Assembly: GCF_005048265.1 (NCBI RefSeq)
Contig: NZ_SUNH01000014.1
Location: 1 to 64,000 of the forward strand
DNA length: 64,000 nt
Direction: 5' to 3'
Source: Paracoccus hibiscisoli
GTDB lineage: Bacteria > Pseudomonadota > Alphaproteobacteria > Rhodobacterales > Rhodobacteraceae
The notes under the pieces were generated by a model. The model worked only from the letters and a program-made list of their open reading frames with translations. It made no database searches and was not told the origin of the DNA. The position numbers were made by a program, and so were the translations under genes. Below are positions 36,097-45,018 of this stretch, in pieces. Numbering within the stretch: position 1 is the first letter of the stretch; every line of letters starts with the position of its first letter.

Positions 36097-36150
36097 ACGC
36101 CCACCAGCGGGCCGCGATCGCTAGGATTTTAGAAAGCTTTCCGTGGCAAA

Positions 36151-36167
36151 CTATCCTTTCGGATAGG
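36151..36167. promoter_or_regulatory. Palindromic operator, copy 2
   Basis: CTATCCTTTCGGATAGG keeps both CTATCC and GGATAGG arms with a different four-base centre. It is 85 bases upstream of the secreted oxidoreductase-like gene. The shared arms and the following AC suggest the same binding protein as copy 1. Confidence 0.62.
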
Positions 36168-36251
36168 ACACTATGCCGACGCTCCGACCGCCGGGGATGG
36201 TCTGCGTGCCAGACTGGGGGCTGTCCAACCCTTGCATCATGAGGCTTACCG

Positions 36252-36710
36252 ATGAAGCGACTGACCCTCTTCCTGCTGCTGGCCCTGACCGGCCCGGCCC
36301 TTGCGGATGAACCCATGCTGACCGTCACGGGGCCCGAGGGCAGCCGCGGCTATGACCTGGCGGCCCTGGAGGCCTTGGGCGCGGTCAGCTTTGCGACCTC
36401 GACCATCTGGACCGAAGGGGCGCCGACCTTCACCGGCGTGCCGCTGCAGGCGCTGCTGGACGATGCGGGCATCACCGACGGGGTCGTCGCCGCCACCGCC
36501 ATCAACGATTACGCCGTCCAGATCCCCGTGGACGAGGTCACCGCCGAATACCCGATCGTGGCCTATCACCTGGACGGCCAGGTGATGTCCGTGCGCGACA
36601 AGGGGCCGCTCTGGGTGGTCTATCCCTATGATTCGGATGCCGCGCTGCAGTCCGAGGTCATCTATTCCCGCAGCATCTGGCAACTGGACCGGCTGTCGGT
36701 GTCCAGATGA
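36252..36710 (+). CDS. Small secreted molybdopterin-oxidoreductase-fold protein
   Basis: 152 residues. A signal peptide (KRLTLFLLLALTGPALAD) is followed by a compact domain: LTVTGPEGSRGYDLAALEAL, FTGVPLQALLDDAGI, AINDYAVQIPVDEV, DKGPLWVVYPYD. This resembles the core of the oxidoreductase molybdopterin-binding (SUF/YedY-like) fold but is too short for a full enzyme and shows no cofactor Cys. Its stop overlaps the start of a membrane hybrid kinase, so a role as periplasmic ligand-binding partner of that kinase is a reasonable inference. Confidence 0.75.
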   Translation: MKRLTLFLLLALTGPALADEPMLTVTGPEGSRGYDLAALEALGAVSFATSTIWTEGAPTFTGVPLQALLDDAGITDGVVAATAINDYAVQIPVDEVTAEYPIVAYHLDGQVMSVRDKGPLWVVYPYDSDAALQSEVIYSRSIWQLDRLSVSR

Positions 36711-39250
36711 TCGACGCCGTGGGCAGGGATGTGCAGGTGCCGCGCATGCGATGCTGCGTCCGGCTGCTGCCCGCGGTCTTTGCGCTGGTGATCCTGGCGA
36801 TGGGGGTGACCGTCTGGACCCTGCAGGAAGACGCCCGCGCCCAGATCGAAGAGATGGGCACCGCCGCCACGGACAGCACCCAATGGTTCCTGGCTCAGTC
36901 CGAGGTCGAGGCCCTGGCCCTGCAGCGCGCGATCCTGCTGATGGAGGTGGATGCGACCGGTGATCCGGCGCTGGCCCGCGATCTGCGCCGGCGTTTCGAC
37001 ATTTTCTATTCGCGCATCCAGACCCTGCGCAGTGGCCGCACCTATCAGCGGCTGCGCAATGAGCCGGGCATGGTCGAGGCGCTGGCCGGGCTGCAGGCCA
37101 TGCTGGACGCCCAGATCCCGGCGATCGACGGCGAGGATGCCACCCTGCGCGCGGCCCTGCCCGCAATGAGCGCGGCCATGGGTCAGGGCATTACGCAGAT
37201 CCGGCACGTCTCGCTGGAGGGGGTGCGCGTCTTTGCGGACAAGTCCGCCGAACGCCGCGAGGGGGTGGCCCGGGCCATGACCACGCTGTCGCTGTTGGTC
37301 GTGCCGCTGTTTCTGGTGCTGGCCCTCAGCGTGGTCATCCTGTCGCTGATGGTGCGTGCCGCAGATACACGCAACCGCCGCATCGCGGCCGTCGGCAGCC
37401 GGATGCAGTCGCTGTTCGAGGCGTCGATCGACGCCATTCTGGTGGCGCGACCCGATGGGCGTATCCTGGGCTTCAACGCCGCCGCGCAGCGCATCTATGG
37501 CTATTCCCCGGCCGAGGCGATGGGCAGCGACATGGTCGATCTGCTGACCCCCCGCGATCAGCGCGCGGCGGTGCGTGCGCTGCTGGCCGAGGTGCGCGAC
37601 CGGCGCGCCCGCCCGCGCGATGGCGGCCCCGACATCATCCAGGCGACCGCACGGCACAAATCCGGCAGGATCATCCCGGTCGAGGTGTCGATCTCGGTCG
37701 CGGAGGGCGAGGATGGGCCGCTGCTGGTGGGCTTTGTCCGCGATGTGTCGCGCCGCGCCGCCGAGGAGGCGGAAATGATCGAGGCCCGCGACCGCGCCGT
37801 TGCCGGAGAGCAGGCCAAGACCCGCATGATCGCCGTCATGAGCCATGAGATGCGCACCCCCCTGAACGGCATCCTGGGCCTGCTGGACCTGCTGTCCCTG
37901 ACCCCGCTGGACGACCGTCAGCGCCAGTACCTGCAGGCGATGGAGCATTCGGGCCGAATGCTGCTGGGCCATGTGAACGACGTGCTGGACACGTCGCGGG
38001 CGCGGGGCGGGCGGCTGGTCCTGGCGGCGGCGCCGGTGGATCTGCGGGCGGTGGTGGCGGCGGCGGTGGATGGCCTTCAGGCGCAGGCGCGCGCGGCGGG
38101 AAACTGCCTGACGCTGGAGTGTCAGGGGGCGGATCATGGCCTGGTGGTGGGCGACGCCGCGCGGCTGGAGCAGATCGTCGTCAACCTGGTCGGCAACGCG
38201 ATCAAGTTCACCGAGAACGGCACGATCAGGGTCGATCTGGACCGCACCGGCCCCCCGGGCCAGATCGAGCTGCGCGTGACCGACAGCGGAATCGGCATCC
38301 CCGAGGAGGATCTGGGCCGCATCTTTGACGAGTTCGTGACCCTTGGGTCGACCTTCGACCGCAAGGTCGAGGGGACGGGGCTGGGTCTCAGCATCGTCAA
38401 GGGCCTCGTCGATGCCATGGGCGGAGAGATCGACGTGGCCAGTGAGCCGGGGCAGGGCACGGCATTCCGCATCGGCCTGCATCTGCCGCCGGCCAAGGCC
38501 CAGCCACAGCGTCCCGACCTGCCCGCGCCGGCCCCGGTGGCCTCGGGTGATCTCAAGGTCCTGCTGGTCGAGGATAACGCCATCAACCGCCTTGTCGCCC
38601 GCGAAATGCTGCGTCGGCAGGGGTGCCATGTCCTTGAGGCAGAGGACGGCTTGGTCGGCGTGCAGATGGCGCAGGATGAGCGGTTCGACCTGATCCTGAT
38701 GGATATCAGCATGCCGCGCCTGAACGGCATTGACGCCGCCCGCCAGATCCGGGCCGAGGGGGCCAACCGGCACAGCCCCATCGTCGCCCTGACCGCCCAT
38801 GCCATGCCCGAGGATCTGGCCCGCTTTCGCGAGGCGGGCATGGACCGCGCCCTGGTCAAGCCGCTGTCGCGGGCCGATCTTGTCTCGATGATCGAGGGGC
38901 TGCGTCCGGCGCCCGCCGCGGATGATCTGGAGGCCCTTGATGCGGTGGCGGGCCACAGGCCGGGGTCGTTGCGCCAGCGTATCCTGGCCGAGCTGCGCGA
39001 GGGGTTGGACCAGCTGCCGGACGGGGGCGGCGCCGCGCTGGCGCATCGCCTTGCGGGCAGTGCGGCGGTGCTGGGGCTGGCCGAGATGCATCACGGTCTG
39101 ATCGGGCTGGAGCGTGACCTGACCGCGGGATGCGCCAACGGTCAGATTGACGCAGATTTGCGCAAGTTGCGGAAAATGCTTGACAGTTATGCGCCCGAAA
39201 CGGCCGTGCCGGAGGCTGAACCACGTCGACAGGCGGGCTCCGGTCCGTAA
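36707..39250 (+). CDS. Tripartite hybrid sensor kinase (PAS-HisKA-HATPase-REC-HPt)
   Basis: 847 residues. Membrane helix 1 is at about 20-42, a helical periplasmic domain at 43-190, and helix 2 at 195-220. A PAS domain follows (about 228-355, with SGRIIPVEVSISV), then HisKA with VMSHEMRTP and His380, HATPase (480-600), a receiver with Asp666 (LMDISMPRLNG), and an HPt-like end with AHRLAGSAAVLGL and His780. This is the phosphorelay layout of ArcB/BarA-type kinases. ATGA overlap with the secreted protein; the LuxR-type regulator 54 bases downstream is the probable final acceptor. Confidence 0.92.
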   Translation: MIDAVGRDVQVPRMRCCVRLLPAVFALVILAMGVTVWTLQEDARAQIEEMGTAATDSTQWFLAQSEVEALALQRAILLMEVDATGDPALARDLRRRFDIFYSRIQTLRSGRTYQRLRNEPGMVEALAGLQAMLDAQIPAIDGEDATLRAALPAMSAAMGQGITQIRHVSLEGVRVFADKSAERREGVARAMTTLSLLVVPLFLVLALSVVILSLMVRAADTRNRRIAAVGSRMQSLFEASIDAILVARPDGRILGFNAAAQRIYGYSPAEAMGSDMVDLLTPRDQRAAVRALLAEVRDRRARPRDGGPDIIQATARHKSGRIIPVEVSISVAEGEDGPLLVGFVRDVSRRAAEEAEMIEARDRAVAGEQAKTRMIAVMSHEMRTPLNGILGLLDLLSLTPLDDRQRQYLQAMEHSGRMLLGHVNDVLDTSRARGGRLVLAAAPVDLRAVVAAAVDGLQAQARAAGNCLTLECQGADHGLVVGDAARLEQIVVNLVGNAIKFTENGTIRVDLDRTGPPGQIELRVTDSGIGIPEEDLGRIFDEFVTLGSTFDRKVEGTGLGLSIVKGLVDAMGGEIDVASEPGQGTAFRIGLHLPPAKAQPQRPDLPAPAPVASGDLKVLLVEDNAINRLVAREMLRRQGCHVLEAEDGLVGVQMAQDERFDLILMDISMPRLNGIDAARQIRAEGANRHSPIVALTAHAMPEDLARFREAGMDRALVKPLSRADLVSMIEGLRPAPAADDLEALDAVAGHRPGSLRQRILAELREGLDQLPDGGGAALAHRLAGSAAVLGLAEMHHGLIGLERDLTAGCANGQIDADLRKLRKMLDSYAPETAVPEAEPRRQAGSGP

Positions 39251-39304
39251 GATGGGCGGGCGCATGGGCGGTCCCGAGGCCCGCCCGACAGCAGCGAGGA
39301 TGAC

Positions 39305-39910
39305 ATGAGGATATTGCTTGCCGATGACCACAGCCTCGTCCGCGAAGCCGTCTGCGCCTTTCTGACCGCCGAAGGGTTCGAGGATGTCACGGGCGTCAGC
39401 TCGCTGCACGAGGCGCTGGACCGGGTGGCCGATGATGCGCCCTTTGATCTGGTGTTGCTGGATTACGACATGCCGGGGATGAACGGGCTGGACGGCCTGT
39501 CGCGGATGCGTGCCGCCATGGGCGCGCGGCCTGTGGCGATGTTGACGGGCTCTGCCTCTCCGGCGGTGGCGCGGCAGGCGTTGGACGCGGGGGCGCGGGG
39601 CTTTCTGCCCAAGACCCTGTCGGCCAAGTCGCTGGCTGCGGCGATCCAGTTCATCGCCGCGGGCGGCGTGTTTGCGCCCTATGACCTGATGGCGGCCGCG
39701 CCGACGCGCCCCGCCGACGGGCTGACGCAGCGCGAATCAGAGGTGCTGTCCGGCCTGTGCGAAGGCAAGTCCAACAAGGAAATCGCCAACGATCTGAACC
39801 TCCAGGAGGTCACGATCAAGCTGCACGTCAAGACCCTGTGCCGCAAGCTGGGCGCCCGCAACCGCACCCAGGCCGCGATGCTGGCGCAGGATCGGGCGCT
39901 TCATCCGTAA
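39305..39910 (+). CDS. LuxR/NarL-type response regulator
   Basis: 201 residues. The receiver domain has LLADDHSLVREAV, phospho-acceptor Asp near residue 56 (LLDYDMPGMNG), and LPKTLSAKSL. The C-terminal GerE helix-turn-helix is LTQRESEVLSGLCEGKSNKEI...VKTLCRKLGARNRTQAA. A GAGG ribosome site lies six bases before the ATG. It is the natural partner of the hybrid kinase, and the two CTATCC palindromes 5' of the set could be its own binding sites, which is untested. Confidence 0.93.
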   Translation: MRILLADDHSLVREAVCAFLTAEGFEDVTGVSSLHEALDRVADDAPFDLVLLDYDMPGMNGLDGLSRMRAAMGARPVAMLTGSASPAVARQALDAGARGFLPKTLSAKSLAAAIQFIAAGGVFAPYDLMAAAPTRPADGLTQRESEVLSGLCEGKSNKEIANDLNLQEVTIKLHVKTLCRKLGARNRTQAAMLAQDRALHP

Positions 39911-39983
39911 GGGCCGGATTTGCGCTGGCATGCGCCGCGTTGCTGTTTCAGGATGCGGGCGCAGGGTTGCCACGGGGCCGAAG

Positions 39984-40460
39984 ATGGACAGACGCGGGTT
40001 GGAGATGACGGTGCTGATGACGCCGGACATGGCGAATTTCAGCGGCAAGGTGCATGGCGGCGCGCTGCTGGCGCTGCTGGACCGGGTCGCCTATGCCTGC
40101 GCGTCGCGCTGGTCGGGGGAATATGCCGTTACCCTGTCGGTCGATCAGGTCACCTTCAAGGAGGCGATCCATGTGGGCGAACTGGTCACGTTCCGCGCCC
40201 GCGTGAACCATACCGGGCGCACCTCGATGGAGGTCGGCATCCGGGTCGAGGCCGAGCATATCCGCCGCGGGACCAGCAGGCACACCAATTCCTGCTATTT
40301 CACCATGGTCGCGGTCGATGAGCGGGGCAGGCCGCTGCCCGTGCCGCCTGCCGATCCGCAGGACGATCTGGACCGCGCCCGCTGGCGCGCGGCCGAGGTG
40401 CGTCGCGCCATGCGCCGCGAGATTGCGGCCCGCCAGGAGGCCGCGTCGACCGCACCGTGA
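39984..40460 (+). CDS. Acyl-CoA thioesterase, hotdog fold
   Basis: 158 residues. NFSGKVHGGALLALLDRVAY is the central hotdog helix with the catalytic-type Asp, followed by VTFKEAIHVGELVTFRARV and NSCYFTMVAVDE, as in YciA/Acot-type enzymes that hydrolyse acyl-CoA to fatty acid and CoA. ATG 39984 is chosen to match the family N-terminus; an in-frame ATG lies 54 bases upstream. The C-terminal 35 residues are a charged helix. Confidence 0.87.
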   Translation: MDRRGLEMTVLMTPDMANFSGKVHGGALLALLDRVAYACASRWSGEYAVTLSVDQVTFKEAIHVGELVTFRARVNHTGRTSMEVGIRVEAEHIRRGTSRHTNSCYFTMVAVDERGRPLPVPPADPQDDLDRARWRAAEVRRAMRREIAARQEAASTAP

Positions 40461-40610
40461 TTGGGCGTGGACTTTGGCGCGCGGGTGGCGTAACAGACCG
40501 CCTTTGGCCCTGCTTGTCCGGGGCGGCGGGTGCAGGGTGGGCCGGTCGCAGCGACTTTGGGTGCCGCTCACCGGATGCCGGTCAAGGCGTCCCCGCATTT
40601 GGCGAATCAC

Positions 40611-42518
40611 ATGACTGAACTGAATATCCCGGCGCCCCTTCAGGCGGCGCTGGCCGACAAGGGCTATGAGAGCCTGACCTCCGTGCAGACGGCCGTTCTG
40701 GCGCCGGAGGCCGCGGGCCGCGACGTGCTGGTCTCGGCGCAGACCGGATCGGGCAAGACCGTGGCCTTTGGCCTGGCGATCGGTGCCGATCTGCTGGACG
40801 GCGCGCGCATGATCGAGGGTCAGCTGCCGCTGGCGCTGGCCATCGCGCCGACGCGCGAACTGGCGTTGCAGGTCGCGCGCGAGCTGGAATGGCTCTATGC
40901 CGGGACCGGCGCGCAGATCGCGACCTGCGTCGGCGGCATGGATTACCGCAACGAAAAACGCGCGCTGCAGCGTGGCGCGCAGATCGTGGTCGGCACGCCG
41001 GGCCGCCTGCGCGACCATATCGACCGGGGCAGCCTGGATCTGTCGGACCTGCGCGCCGCCGTCCTGGACGAGGCCGACGAGATGCTGGACCTGGGCTTCC
41101 GCGAGGACCTGGAGTTCATCCTGGGCGCCGCACCGGTCGAACGCCGCACGCTGATGTTCTCGGCCACGGTGCCCTCGGCGATCGAAAAGCTGGCCCGCGA
41201 TTTCCAGCGCGACGCCCTGCGCATCGCCGCCATGGGCGAGGCGCGCCAGCACGGCGACATCGCCTATCGCGCCTATACCGTGACCGCCCGCGACCGCGAG
41301 CCCGCGATCTTCAACCTGCTGCGCATCCACGAGGCGCAGACCGCCATCGTCTTCTGCAAGACGCGGGCCAATGTGAATCACCTGCTGGCGCGCATGTCCA
41401 ACCGTGGATTCAAGTGCGTGGCGCTGTCCGGCGAGCTGTCCCAGCAGGAGCGGACCCACGCCCTGCAGGCGCTGCGCGACGGGCGTGCCCGCGTCTGTAT
41501 CGCGACCGATGTGGCCGCACGCGGCATCGACCTGCCGGGGCTGGAGCTGGTGATCCATGCCGACCTGCCGACCAACCCCGACACGATGCTGCACCGCTCG
41601 GGTCGGACGGGGCGGGCGGGGTCCAAGGGGATCTCGGCGCTGATCGTGCCCTCGGCCGATTACCGGCGGGCGCAGCGCCTGCTGCAGAACGCCAAGGTGA
41701 CCGCCGAATGGCTGGACGCCCCCACCGCGGACGAGGTGCGCGCCCGCGACGATCAGCGCATGCTGGACCACCCCGGCCTGCACGAGCCCGCGGGCGAGGA
41801 TGCGCCCCTGGCCGCCCAGCTGCTGGAGCAGTTCAGCGCTGAACAGGTGGCCGCCGCCTTCCTGCGCATGTGGCGCGAAGGCCGCCCCGCCGCCGAGGAG
41901 CTGTCCGAGGCCCATGCCCCGCCCACGCCCATGGCGCCGCGGCCGCAGCGTGAATTCGGACCCTCGGTCTGGTTCACGCTGTCGGTCGGCCATTCGGGTC
42001 GGGCCGAGGCACGCTGGCTGCTGCCCAAGATCTGCGATGCGGGCGGGATCACCCGCGACGGCATCGGCGCGATCCGCGTCAAGCAGGACCTGTCCTATGT
42101 CCAGATCGCGGCCGACCAGGCCAGCCGGTTCGGCGATTTCATCGAGATCAGCGACGAGGTCACCATGCGCCGCATGGACGGCGCTCCGGATCTGGATGCG
42201 CCCATCGAACGCGCCCCACGCGCACCGCGCACCGACAACCGGTCGGAAGGCCGCAAGCCCGCGCCCCGCGCCAAGCCTGTCGCGTCGGACGAGGGCCATC
42301 AGAGCCGGGTCAAGGCCGCGCGTGGAGGCTGGGTCCCCGATGAGGCCCCCGCCGCCGACCCGCGCGACGCCGGACCCCATGGCGCCGTGAAGGCCTGGAA
42401 GAAGAAGCCCGCCGCCGCCGGCGCCGCCAAAGGCCCGAAACCGGCCTGGGCCAAGCCGCGCGCCGACAAGGCCCCGGCCGCGAAGCCGCATCGCAAGGGC
42501 CCCAAACGTCCCGATTGA
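40611..42518 (+). CDS. DEAD-box RNA helicase with DbpA-type RNA-binding domain (DeaD-like)
   Basis: 635 residues. The helicase core has motif I AQTGSGKTVAF, PTRELALQVA, DEADEML, FSATVPS, and HRSGRTGRAG (residues 1-370). A C-terminal DbpA RNA-binding domain at about 440-520 (VWFTLSVGHSGRAEARWLLP...RIKQ-like) is followed by a basic, Ala/Pro/Lys-rich tail ending KPHRKGPKRPD. Such proteins unwind RNA in ribosome assembly or cold adaptation. ATG 40611 is the family-consistent start; an in-frame ATG lies 81 bases upstream. Confidence 0.92.
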   Translation: MTELNIPAPLQAALADKGYESLTSVQTAVLAPEAAGRDVLVSAQTGSGKTVAFGLAIGADLLDGARMIEGQLPLALAIAPTRELALQVARELEWLYAGTGAQIATCVGGMDYRNEKRALQRGAQIVVGTPGRLRDHIDRGSLDLSDLRAAVLDEADEMLDLGFREDLEFILGAAPVERRTLMFSATVPSAIEKLARDFQRDALRIAAMGEARQHGDIAYRAYTVTARDREPAIFNLLRIHEAQTAIVFCKTRANVNHLLARMSNRGFKCVALSGELSQQERTHALQALRDGRARVCIATDVAARGIDLPGLELVIHADLPTNPDTMLHRSGRTGRAGSKGISALIVPSADYRRAQRLLQNAKVTAEWLDAPTADEVRARDDQRMLDHPGLHEPAGEDAPLAAQLLEQFSAEQVAAAFLRMWREGRPAAEELSEAHAPPTPMAPRPQREFGPSVWFTLSVGHSGRAEARWLLPKICDAGGITRDGIGAIRVKQDLSYVQIAADQASRFGDFIEISDEVTMRRMDGAPDLDAPIERAPRAPRTDNRSEGRKPAPRAKPVASDEGHQSRVKAARGGWVPDEAPAADPRDAGPHGAVKAWKKKPAAAGAAKGPKPAWAKPRADKAPAAKPHRKGPKRPD

Positions 42519-42527
42519 GCTTTGCGC

Positions 42528-42548
42528 GTTGCCTGATTAACAGGCAAC
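42528..42548 (+). terminator. Terminator-like hairpin after the helicase gene
   Basis: GTTGCCTG and CAGGCAAC form a perfect eight-pair stem with loop ATTAA, ten bases after the stop codon. The following sequence GTTCCGGCTTCCC is only weakly U-rich. Confidence 0.6.
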
Positions 42549-42719
42549 GTTCCGGCTTCCCTGCATGTCGTGCAGGTCCGCGCCCGGTGCGCCCCCCGGG
42601 GTTGCCGGGCGCGACGCGTTCGCGTCATGGAATGTCGTAATTGGTGTTGCCAGCCGCGGATGGCGGCGCGTAACCTTTCCCTTGCGCTGAATAACCAACG
42701 ACAACAGGGAGAGCGCCTT

Positions 42720-43823
42720 TTGCTGGACGACCGCCACGGCGACGCTTTCGTCGCCTTCGAGCATGTGCAAAAAAGCTATGACGGACAGACGCTTGTCGTC
42801 AAAGACCTGAATCTTTCCATCGCCAAGGGAGAGTTCCTGACCATGCTGGGACCGTCCGGTTCCGGCAAGACGACCTGCCTGATGATGCTGGCGGGTTTCG
42901 AGACCGCCACCCACGGAGAGATCCGCCTGGATGGGCGCCCGATCAACCAGGTGCCGCCCCACAAGCGCGGCATCGGCATGGTGTTCCAGAACTATGCGCT
43001 GTTCCCCCACATGACTGTCGGAGAGAACCTGTCCTTTCCGCTGGAGGTGCGGGGCATGTCCTCGGCCGAGCGCAACACGCGGGTCGCCCGCGCGCTGGAC
43101 ATGGTGCAGATGGGCAAGTTCGCCAATCGCCGCCCCGCCCAGCTGTCGGGCGGCCAGCAGCAGCGCATCGCCCTGGCCCGCGCGCTGGTCTTTGACCCCG
43201 AGCTGGTGCTGATGGACGAGCCGCTTGGCGCGCTGGACAAGCAGCTGCGCGAGCATATGCAGTTCGAGATCAAGCATCTGCACGAAAGGCTGGGCATCAC
43301 CGTCGTCTATGTGACCCATGACCAGGGCGAGGCGCTGACCATGTCGGACCGCATCGCCGTCTTCAATGACGGGCGCATCCAGCAGCTGGCCGCGCCCTCG
43401 GACCTCTATGAGCGCCCCGAGAACAGCTTTGTCGCCAGCTTCATCGGAGAGAACAACGCCCTGCCCGGCGTGATCGAGCAGCTGGACGGCGACAAGGCCC
43501 TGGTCCGGCTGGACGGCGGCGGGGTGATCGACGCCACCGCCGTGAACATCCGCGAGAAGGGCCAGCGCACCACCGTCTCGATCCGCCCCGAGCGGGTCGA
43601 GTTCAAGCCCGAGATGATGCCCTCCGGCGCCCATACCATCGAGGCTCAAGTGGTCGAGGTGATCTATATGGGCGACATCCTGCGCGCCCGCCTGAAGGTG
43701 GCGGGCAGCGACAATTTCGTCATGAAAATGCGCAACACCATCGGCCAGACCCGTCTGGACCCCGGCCAGGTGATCCGCATCGGCTGGCATCCGCAGGATG
43801 CCCGCGCCCTCGACCCGATCTGA
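42720..43823 (+). CDS. Polyamine-type ABC transporter ATP-binding protein (PotA-like)
   Basis: 367 residues. The cassette contains Walker A GPSGSGKTTCLMMLAGFE near residue 45, a Q-loop VFQNYALFPHMTV, LSGGQQQRIALARAL, and Walker B LVLMDEPLGALD. A C-terminal TOBE domain (from about 285) contains VSIRPERVEF. TTG 42720 is chosen: GGGAG lies eight bases upstream, and the protein then begins a few residues before FVAFEHVQKSYDG as in relatives. It heads the importer operon that includes two binding proteins and two permeases. Confidence 0.9.
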   Translation: MLDDRHGDAFVAFEHVQKSYDGQTLVVKDLNLSIAKGEFLTMLGPSGSGKTTCLMMLAGFETATHGEIRLDGRPINQVPPHKRGIGMVFQNYALFPHMTVGENLSFPLEVRGMSSAERNTRVARALDMVQMGKFANRRPAQLSGGQQQRIALARALVFDPELVLMDEPLGALDKQLREHMQFEIKHLHERLGITVVYVTHDQGEALTMSDRIAVFNDGRIQQLAAPSDLYERPENSFVASFIGENNALPGVIEQLDGDKALVRLDGGGVIDATAVNIREKGQRTTVSIRPERVEFKPEMMPSGAHTIEAQVVEVIYMGDILRARLKVAGSDNFVMKMRNTIGQTRLDPGQVIRIGWHPQDARALDPI

Positions 43824-43845
43824 CTATCCAAGCGGAGACCTTGCA

Positions 43846-44916
43846 ATGAAACGATTTCTGGCCCTCAGCACCGCGATCGGCCTGGTCGGCGGACCGGCGC
43901 TGGCTGATGTGAACCTGCTGTCCTGGGGCGGTGCCTATGGCAACAGCCACCTGGAGGCCTATGCCAAGCCCTTCACCGCCGAAACCGGCATCAGCGTCGT
44001 CATGTCCGACGCCGACAACCCCGCCACGCCGATCAAGGCGCAGGTCGAGGCGGGCAATGTCAACATCGACGTCGCCTCGGTCGAATATGCCGATGCGGTG
44101 CGCCTGTGCGACGAGGGTGCGCTGGAGGTGATCGACCCCGCCATCCTGCTGCCTGCCGAGGACGGCACCGCGGCGATGGACGATTTCATCGAGGGGGCGG
44201 TGACCGAGTGCTTTGTGGGCACGGACGTCTATTCGATGGTCCTGGCGTTCAACGACAGTGCGTTCCCCGAGGCCAAGCCCGCCAGCCCCGCGGATTTCTT
44301 TGACACGGCCGCCTTCCCCGGCAAGCGCACGATGCGCAAGGGCGCCAAGTTCAACCTGGAGCTGGCGCTGATGGCCGATGGCGTGCCCGCCGCCGAGGTC
44401 TATGAGGTCTTGGCCACCCCTGAGGGCGTGGACCGCGCATTCGCGAAACTGGACACGATCAAGACCGACGTGATCTGGTGGGAGGCCGGCGCCCAGCCCC
44501 CGCAGCTGCTGGCGGATGGTGAGGTCAGCATGGCCTATGCCTTCAACGGGCGCATCTTCAACGCGGCGCAGGCCGACGGGCAGCCCTTCGAGATCATCTG
44601 GGACGGCCAGATCTACGAGATGGAGGGCTGGGTGATCCCCACCGGCGCGCCGAACCTTGAGCAGGCGCTGGAATTCGTCGCCTGGACCACCGCCCCCGCG
44701 CCCCAGGCCCGTGCGGCCGAATTCATCAGCTATGGCCCGCCGCGCCGCTCGGCCGCCGCGATGGTCGGCAATATCGAGGGCACCGATCAGCCGATGGGCC
44801 CGAACCTGCCCACCTATGAGGCGAACATGGAGGGCGCGCTTGGCTCGGACCTGGAATTCTGGGTCGATCGCGACGCCGAACTGAACGAGCGGTTCAACAG
44901 CTGGCTGGCCAGCTGA
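43846..44916 (+). CDS. Periplasmic polyamine-type substrate-binding protein 1 (PotD-like)
   Basis: 356 residues. The signal peptide is cut near ALAD. The mature SBP_bac_8 domain has LLSWGGAYGNSHLEAYAKPF, DVIWWEAGAQPPQLLADGEV near 215 and the conserved AEFISYGPPRRSAA. Family members bind spermidine, putrescine or related amines. It is closely similar in layout to the next gene, indicating tandem duplication with divergence. Expression may be raised by the stem-loop at 44927-44949. Confidence 0.9.
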   Translation: MKRFLALSTAIGLVGGPALADVNLLSWGGAYGNSHLEAYAKPFTAETGISVVMSDADNPATPIKAQVEAGNVNIDVASVEYADAVRLCDEGALEVIDPAILLPAEDGTAAMDDFIEGAVTECFVGTDVYSMVLAFNDSAFPEAKPASPADFFDTAAFPGKRTMRKGAKFNLELALMADGVPAAEVYEVLATPEGVDRAFAKLDTIKTDVIWWEAGAQPPQLLADGEVSMAYAFNGRIFNAAQADGQPFEIIWDGQIYEMEGWVIPTGAPNLEQALEFVAWTTAPAPQARAAEFISYGPPRRSAAAMVGNIEGTDQPMGPNLPTYEANMEGALGSDLEFWVDRDAELNERFNSWLAS

Positions 44917-44926
44917 ACCCGCCTCT

Positions 44927-44949
44927 CCGGGCGGCCACGCGCCGCCCGG
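44927..44949 (+). repeat. Intercistronic stem-loop after binding protein 1
   Basis: CCGGGCGG, seven bases, CCGCCCGG: a perfect eight-pair stem ten bases after the stop. No U-run follows, so it is more likely an RNA-stabilising or processing hairpin than a terminator. Confidence 0.6.
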
Positions 44950-45018
44950 ATCGCCCCGCAGGGGGCCAATGACAACGGGCGCAACAGCCCGAGACCATCC
45001 AACCGGGAGAAAACCACC

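Noticed and set aside
36662..39409. A 915-codon minus-strand open frame opposite the tripartite kinase
   Set aside because: Antisense shadow of the kinase; no start signal and no recognisable domain.
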